The translations under genes and the position numbers were made by a program. Below the pieces are notes generated by a model. That model saw only the letters and a program-made list of their open reading frames with translations. It ran no database searches and had not been told where the DNA came from. Of a stretch of 23,662 bases of DNA, positions 21,338-23,662 are shown piece after piece. Origin of the DNA: a virus; IMG/VR virus record IMGVR_UViG_3300015163_000002, positions 1 through 23,662 of that record. The stretch is one strand, 5' to 3'. The number at the start of each line of letters is the position of its first letter. The first letter of the stretch is position 1.

Positions 21338-21567
21338 GACGTGAACTCCGGGTGCGCGGCCGCCGTCAGCACGAGGTCATGGGGACAAGGCTCACTGCTT
21401 CCACGGAACCGCACGCCGTCACCTCGCGCCGGGCCCCACCAAACGCCACCCGGTCCGGCCGCATAGTCGAAGTGGTCACCGTCGTGGCCGTCGACGCGGT
21501 GGCAGCGACGTGGGTAGGAGCCGAGTCCGTGGGTGCGCTCGGCGGCGCAGCGCGCGGGCGCGGTCAC
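21334..21567 (-). CDS. Small His/Cys protein, GH.GDHFD type (77 aa)
   Basis: Paralogue of the neighbouring 70-aa protein. It opens MTAPARCAAERTHGLGSYPR, then RCHRVDGHDGDHFDYAAG. The C-terminal half differs: Gly/Trp-rich PGGVWWGPARGDG, then a second Cys/His area SSEPCPHDLVL. The start is GTG in a GTGA overlap with the 104-aa gene. The tandem arrangement indicates local duplication followed by divergence of the C-termini. Confidence 0.62.
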   Translation of the reverse strand: MTAPARCAAERTHGLGSYPRRCHRVDGHDGDHFDYAAGPGGVWWGPARGDGVRFRGSSEPCPHDLVLTAAAHPEFTS

Positions 21568-21878
21568 AGGTCAAGCCCCGCTTCGTCTTGCTCTTCCTCC
21601 GTCCACTGCCGCACCGGCTCGCGGTACGTCTCCGATCGCCACTTCACGAGCTTGCCGGCGACCATGCGCGCGCAGAACGGAACCGCGGCGTGGTCGTGCT
21701 CGCGATCGCAGCCAGCGCGGGCGACTTCGGAGACGGTTAGGAGGTCCGATAGTATCGCCGCCACCGCTGCCGTCAGGTGGTCGCTCGGGGCGGCGTTTAC
21801 CATTCGCCTGAGCGCGCACTCCCCGCGCCGCACGGTCACCTCGTACTGCGTTACTCGCGTCTCGATCGTGTCCGTCAT
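21564..21878 (-). CDS. Hypothetical protein (104 aa)
   Basis: The start MTDTIETRVTQYEVTVRRGE is set by a strong GGAGGAAACC ribosome binding site and an ATGA overlap with the 320-aa gene. A helix follows (DHLTAAVAAILSDLLTVSEV), then a Cys/His stretch CDREHDHAAVPFCARM and a basic region KLVKWRSETYREP with an acidic tail. I do not recognise it. Confidence 0.65.
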   Translation of the reverse strand: MTDTIETRVTQYEVTVRRGECALRRMVNAAPSDHLTAAVAAILSDLLTVSEVARAGCDREHDHAAVPFCARMVAGKLVKWRSETYREPVRQWTEEEQDEAGLDL

Positions 21879-22837
21879 GGTTTCCTCCTGAGTCCATCGA
21901 TGCCCTCTCGCCTCTTCCGCCGCGCCTCGACCTCCGCAGCGTCGCTCGCGGGGCGGCCCCATGTCGCGGCGATGGCATGCGCGCCCCAGTCTTCGGCAGA
22001 ACACACGATGTCGACGAGCCGATACGCGTTGCCAGCAAACATGCCCGCCGACTCCTCGTGTGATCCGGCGATACCGTCGATCGTGAGCCGCAGCCTCACG
22101 CTCTGTCTAGCGCCCGCAGTCACGTCCCACGATATCCGAGCAAGCGGGCTCCACGCGCGCCAACGGTCGATCGCGCGCCTGAGGTAGACTCCCCACGCGA
22201 CCGCTTCAGCGAGGTTGCGCAGCGGCGTCAGGTCGACATCGGGTCGAGCCTTCGGGATGCCGAGCGCGTCCGCGGCGGCAGAAAGGGCGGCTTCGCGATC
22301 CGTCGCCGTCGCGAGGCTCGGCACTTCGGAGCCGTCGGGGCGCCGGTGGGTGCCGACGATGACCCCAATCGCTTCGCCATTCTTCGCGTCGTGCGTGGCG
22401 ATGCCGGAGACCGCTGGCCTTGATGCCGGGCGAGCGGCAATCGCGACAAGGCCGCAGCCGCAACACTCCGCGCAGTCGAGCTTCGCGTAGCGCGGCGCGC
22501 CGGCCGTGCCGACGATGGTGTAGCGAGCATGATGCGGCTCGTCCCGGACGCATTCGCAAAACCGGTAGGCCGCGCCGGTCCCACCGATCTGCTCCGCGCT
22601 CAGCGACGCAATCACTGCCTTCATGATCCGCGAGAACGGGGCTCGGCTCGCCTCCGCCTTTCGCGCCTCCGCTGCCATGTTGGCGGGCGTCGCTCTGTCC
22701 AGCGACACGGGCGCGAGAGGCCGCGTCCGTACGTCGCCGCCGTGCACCAAACACTGGCCGTCGATCTCGAACACCACGCTGCCGCTCGTCCGCGACACGT
22801 GCTTCACACAGGTACACGTCTTCAAATTCGTCACCAT
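21875..22837 (-). CDS. Hypothetical Cys-rich protein (320 aa)
   Basis: Starts MVTNLKTCTCVKHVSRTSGS at the ATG in a TGATG overlap. The longer frame upstream is only the repeat read in another phase. The N-terminal quarter has C.C...H and SVVFEIDGQCLVHGGDVR. A second Cys cluster lies at about residues 100-130 (FCECVRDEPHHARY, then KLDCAECCGCGLVAIA), a plausible zinc ribbon. Residues 60-85 (FSRIMKAVIASLSAEQIGGT) are helical. The C-terminal 100 residues (AVAWGVYLRRAIDRWRAWSP, RLRLTIDGIAGSHEESAG) look like a separate domain. No enzyme motif was recognised. It is the longest of the early-region genes here. Confidence 0.68.
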   Translation of the reverse strand: MVTNLKTCTCVKHVSRTSGSVVFEIDGQCLVHGGDVRTRPLAPVSLDRATPANMAAEARKAEASRAPFSRIMKAVIASLSAEQIGGTGAAYRFCECVRDEPHHARYTIVGTAGAPRYAKLDCAECCGCGLVAIAARPASRPAVSGIATHDAKNGEAIGVIVGTHRRPDGSEVPSLATATDREAALSAAADALGIPKARPDVDLTPLRNLAEAVAWGVYLRRAIDRWRAWSPLARISWDVTAGARQSVRLRLTIDGIAGSHEESAGMFAGNAYRLVDIVCSAEDWGAHAIAATWGRPASDAAEVEARRKRREGIDGLRRKP

Positions 22838-22885
22838 CACCCCACCGCCCTTCCCTGCATCGCCCTCAGCCCCCACCCGCGCTTC
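22834..22885. repeat. 52-bp gene-junction repeat, copy A
   Basis: Matches 23564-23615 at 50 of 52 positions by eye. On the minus strand it codes the last residues of one gene and carries the GGTGGGG ribosome binding site and start codon of the next. Confidence 0.85.
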
Positions 22886-23214
22886 ACCGATCGCTTCTCC
22901 ACCTCGGCGCCGTCGAGCCCGTACCGGCACCCGTCGTCCGCCACGTACGCCTTGAACCGGTCGCCCGGCGACAGCACTTCGCGCACGACGTTCCAGAAGA
23001 CGGAGCGCACGCTCGTGTACGCGCCCGCGACGAATACCCTCTCCGGATACCAGATGACGGCGCCAACGCGGATGTCCGAAGCCTTCGCCAGCCGCGTCCT
23101 ATCCGGCAACGGCGCGCCCTTCGCGCTTCGGTACGCGGCCGCGATCCTGCGCTCGCACGCGGCGATGACGCGGCGCTCCTGCTTCTCGATCTGCACGTAC
23201 TCTCGTGGCGTCAT
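22837..23214 (-). CDS. Hypothetical protein (125 aa), repeat-coded ends
   Basis: Begins MTPREYVQIEKQERRVIAAC with an ATGA overlap. The middle reads RVGAVIWYPERVFVAGAYTS then VFWNVVREVLSPGDRFKAYV, a beta-rich fold that may resemble small SH3-like phage proteins. The last residues RGWGLRAMQGRAVG are coded by the 52-bp repeat, which also holds the ribosome binding site of the next gene. The protein coded at the right edge ends in nearly the same way. Confidence 0.62.
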   Translation of the reverse strand: MTPREYVQIEKQERRVIAACERRIAAAYRSAKGAPLPDRTRLAKASDIRVGAVIWYPERVFVAGAYTSVRSVFWNVVREVLSPGDRFKAYVADDGCRYGLDGAEVEKRSVKRGWGLRAMQGRAVG

Positions 23215-23567
23215 GTTTCCCTCCAGGCTAGTGTCATCATAGCCTTCGCCCGGCCAGTCCCATCGCCCTCAGCCCCCACCCGCGCCGCGTCACCTTCCGC
23301 CTCGTCTTCGCCTTCCGCGGCGCCGCCCTCGCCCGCTCGAGCGCCGCCGCGCAACCAAAGCCGCATCCGCTCACCGCGCGTAGCCGGAGGCGACGGCATC
23401 CACTCGGCGACCGGCGAGCCGTTCGCGTCCCACCCGACGACGAGGACCTCGACGCGCTCGATGGCGCCGCCGAACATCGCCCACTCCTGCCACACGCGCT
23501 CGGTCCACTCGCGCGCGAAGGCCGTGGCCGCCTCGTAGACCTCAGCCTCGCGCGGAGTCATCGCCAT
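23211..23567 (-). CDS. Hypothetical protein (118 aa)
   Basis: The start chosen is the ATG in the TGATG overlap at 23567, after GGTGGGG. The first residues MAMTPREAEVYEAATAFARE share MTPRE with the following gene. A helix and a strand follow (WQEWAMFGGAIERVEVLVVG then WDANGSPVAEWMP). The C-terminal 45 residues are low-complexity Gly/Ala/Glu/Arg, partly coded by a fragment of the 52-bp repeat read in another frame (ARVGAEGDG). The N-terminal part looks real; the tail may be a decayed or frameshifted piece. Confidence 0.58.
   Translation of the reverse strand: MAMTPREAEVYEAATAFAREWTERVWQEWAMFGGAIERVEVLVVGWDANGSPVAEWMPSPPATRGERMRLWLRGGARAGEGGAAEGEDEAEGDAARVGAEGDGTGRAKAMMTLAWRET
23261..23285. repeat. 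25-bp fragment of the junction repeat, copy C
   Basis: Exact match to the central 25 bases of copy A (CATCGCCCTCAGCCCCCACC then CGCGC), here inside the 118-aa gene and read in a different frame. Confidence 0.75.
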
Positions 23568-23615
23568 CACCCCACCGCCTTTCCCTGCATCGCCCTCAGC
23601 GCCCACCCGCGCTTC
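23564..23615. repeat. 52-bp gene-junction repeat, copy B
   Basis: Second full copy, with two substitutions relative to copy A. It lies at the same kind of junction: end of the partial gene and start of the 118-aa gene. Confidence 0.85.
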
Positions 23616-23662
23616 GACGCGCGCCGCTTCATCCCCTGCCCGAGGAACGCGAGCGCCGCCGC
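23567..23662 (-). CDS. Partial protein, C-terminus only
   Basis: The frame enters from the right edge and codes 31 residues, AAALAFLGQGMKRRASKRGW then ALRAMQGKAVG, before the TGA shared with the next ATG. The ending matches the C-terminus of the 125-aa protein (RGWGLRAMQGRAVG), through the repeat. Confidence 0.5.
   Translation of the reverse strand, partial: AAALAFLGQGMKRRASKRGWALRAMQGKAVG

Noticed and set aside
22834-23615. CRISPR array
   Set aside because: Only two full copies, widely spaced, overlapping coding ends and starts; no regular spacers or cas genes.

Overview
The window is a block of head and tail genes from a high-GC contractile-tailed phage or prophage of the Mu-like (FluMu/BcepMu-type) kind. 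The host is probably a high-GC Gram-negative bacterium. Myxococcota or a related group would fit the very GC-rich third codon positions and the style of the small accessory proteins, but that is inference, because no host gene is present. All recognisable phage genes lie on the minus strand, so transcription runs from right (23662) to left (1). Genes are tightly packed, often with 4-base ATGA/GTGA or TGATG overlaps.

Right end (about 23662-19773): a run of small, unrecognised proteins (81-320 aa), several Cys/His-rich, in one translationally coupled chain. It includes two small paralogues sharing a GH.GDHFD motif, and a 52-bp DNA repeat that spans gene ends and starts. A DNA-binding-type protein (19773-20123) closes this block. 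A 159-bp gap without a gene (19614-19772) then precedes the packaging genes; I see no convincing promoter in it, though it is the natural place for one.

Head block (19613-11117): putative small terminase, large terminase (Mu gp28-like), DUF935 portal (Mu gp29-like), a 160-aa surface/fibre-like protein, Mu I-type protease with an internal scaffold start, DUF2190-like decoration protein, major capsid protein, a 62-aa protein, a Mu gp36-like (DUF1320) neck protein and an HK97-gp10-like morphogenesis protein. No Mu gpF (gp30) homologue is visible between portal and protease.

Tail block (11120-1): a tail-terminator candidate, a 161-aa protein, contractile tail sheath, tail tube, a 73-aa Cys protein, a tail assembly chaperone with a -1 frameshift at a T TTT TTC heptamer, a two-TM membrane protein, a 181-aa unknown, the tape measure, Mu gpN-like protein with a LysM-like end, baseplate hub (gpP/gp44-like), spike (gp45-like) and the start of a Pro-rich protein cut by the window edge. 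Baseplate wedge, fibre, lysis, transposase/integrase and repressor genes are not in the window.

Unexpected features are: a plausible plus-strand gene in the 408-bp gap between the tape measure and the gene before it; a protease/scaffold frame that lacks a stop and runs 301 bp into the next gene; hairpins at the tail sheath/tube/chaperone junctions, one holding the ribosome binding site in its loop; and a shared domain in the sheath and the terminator candidate.
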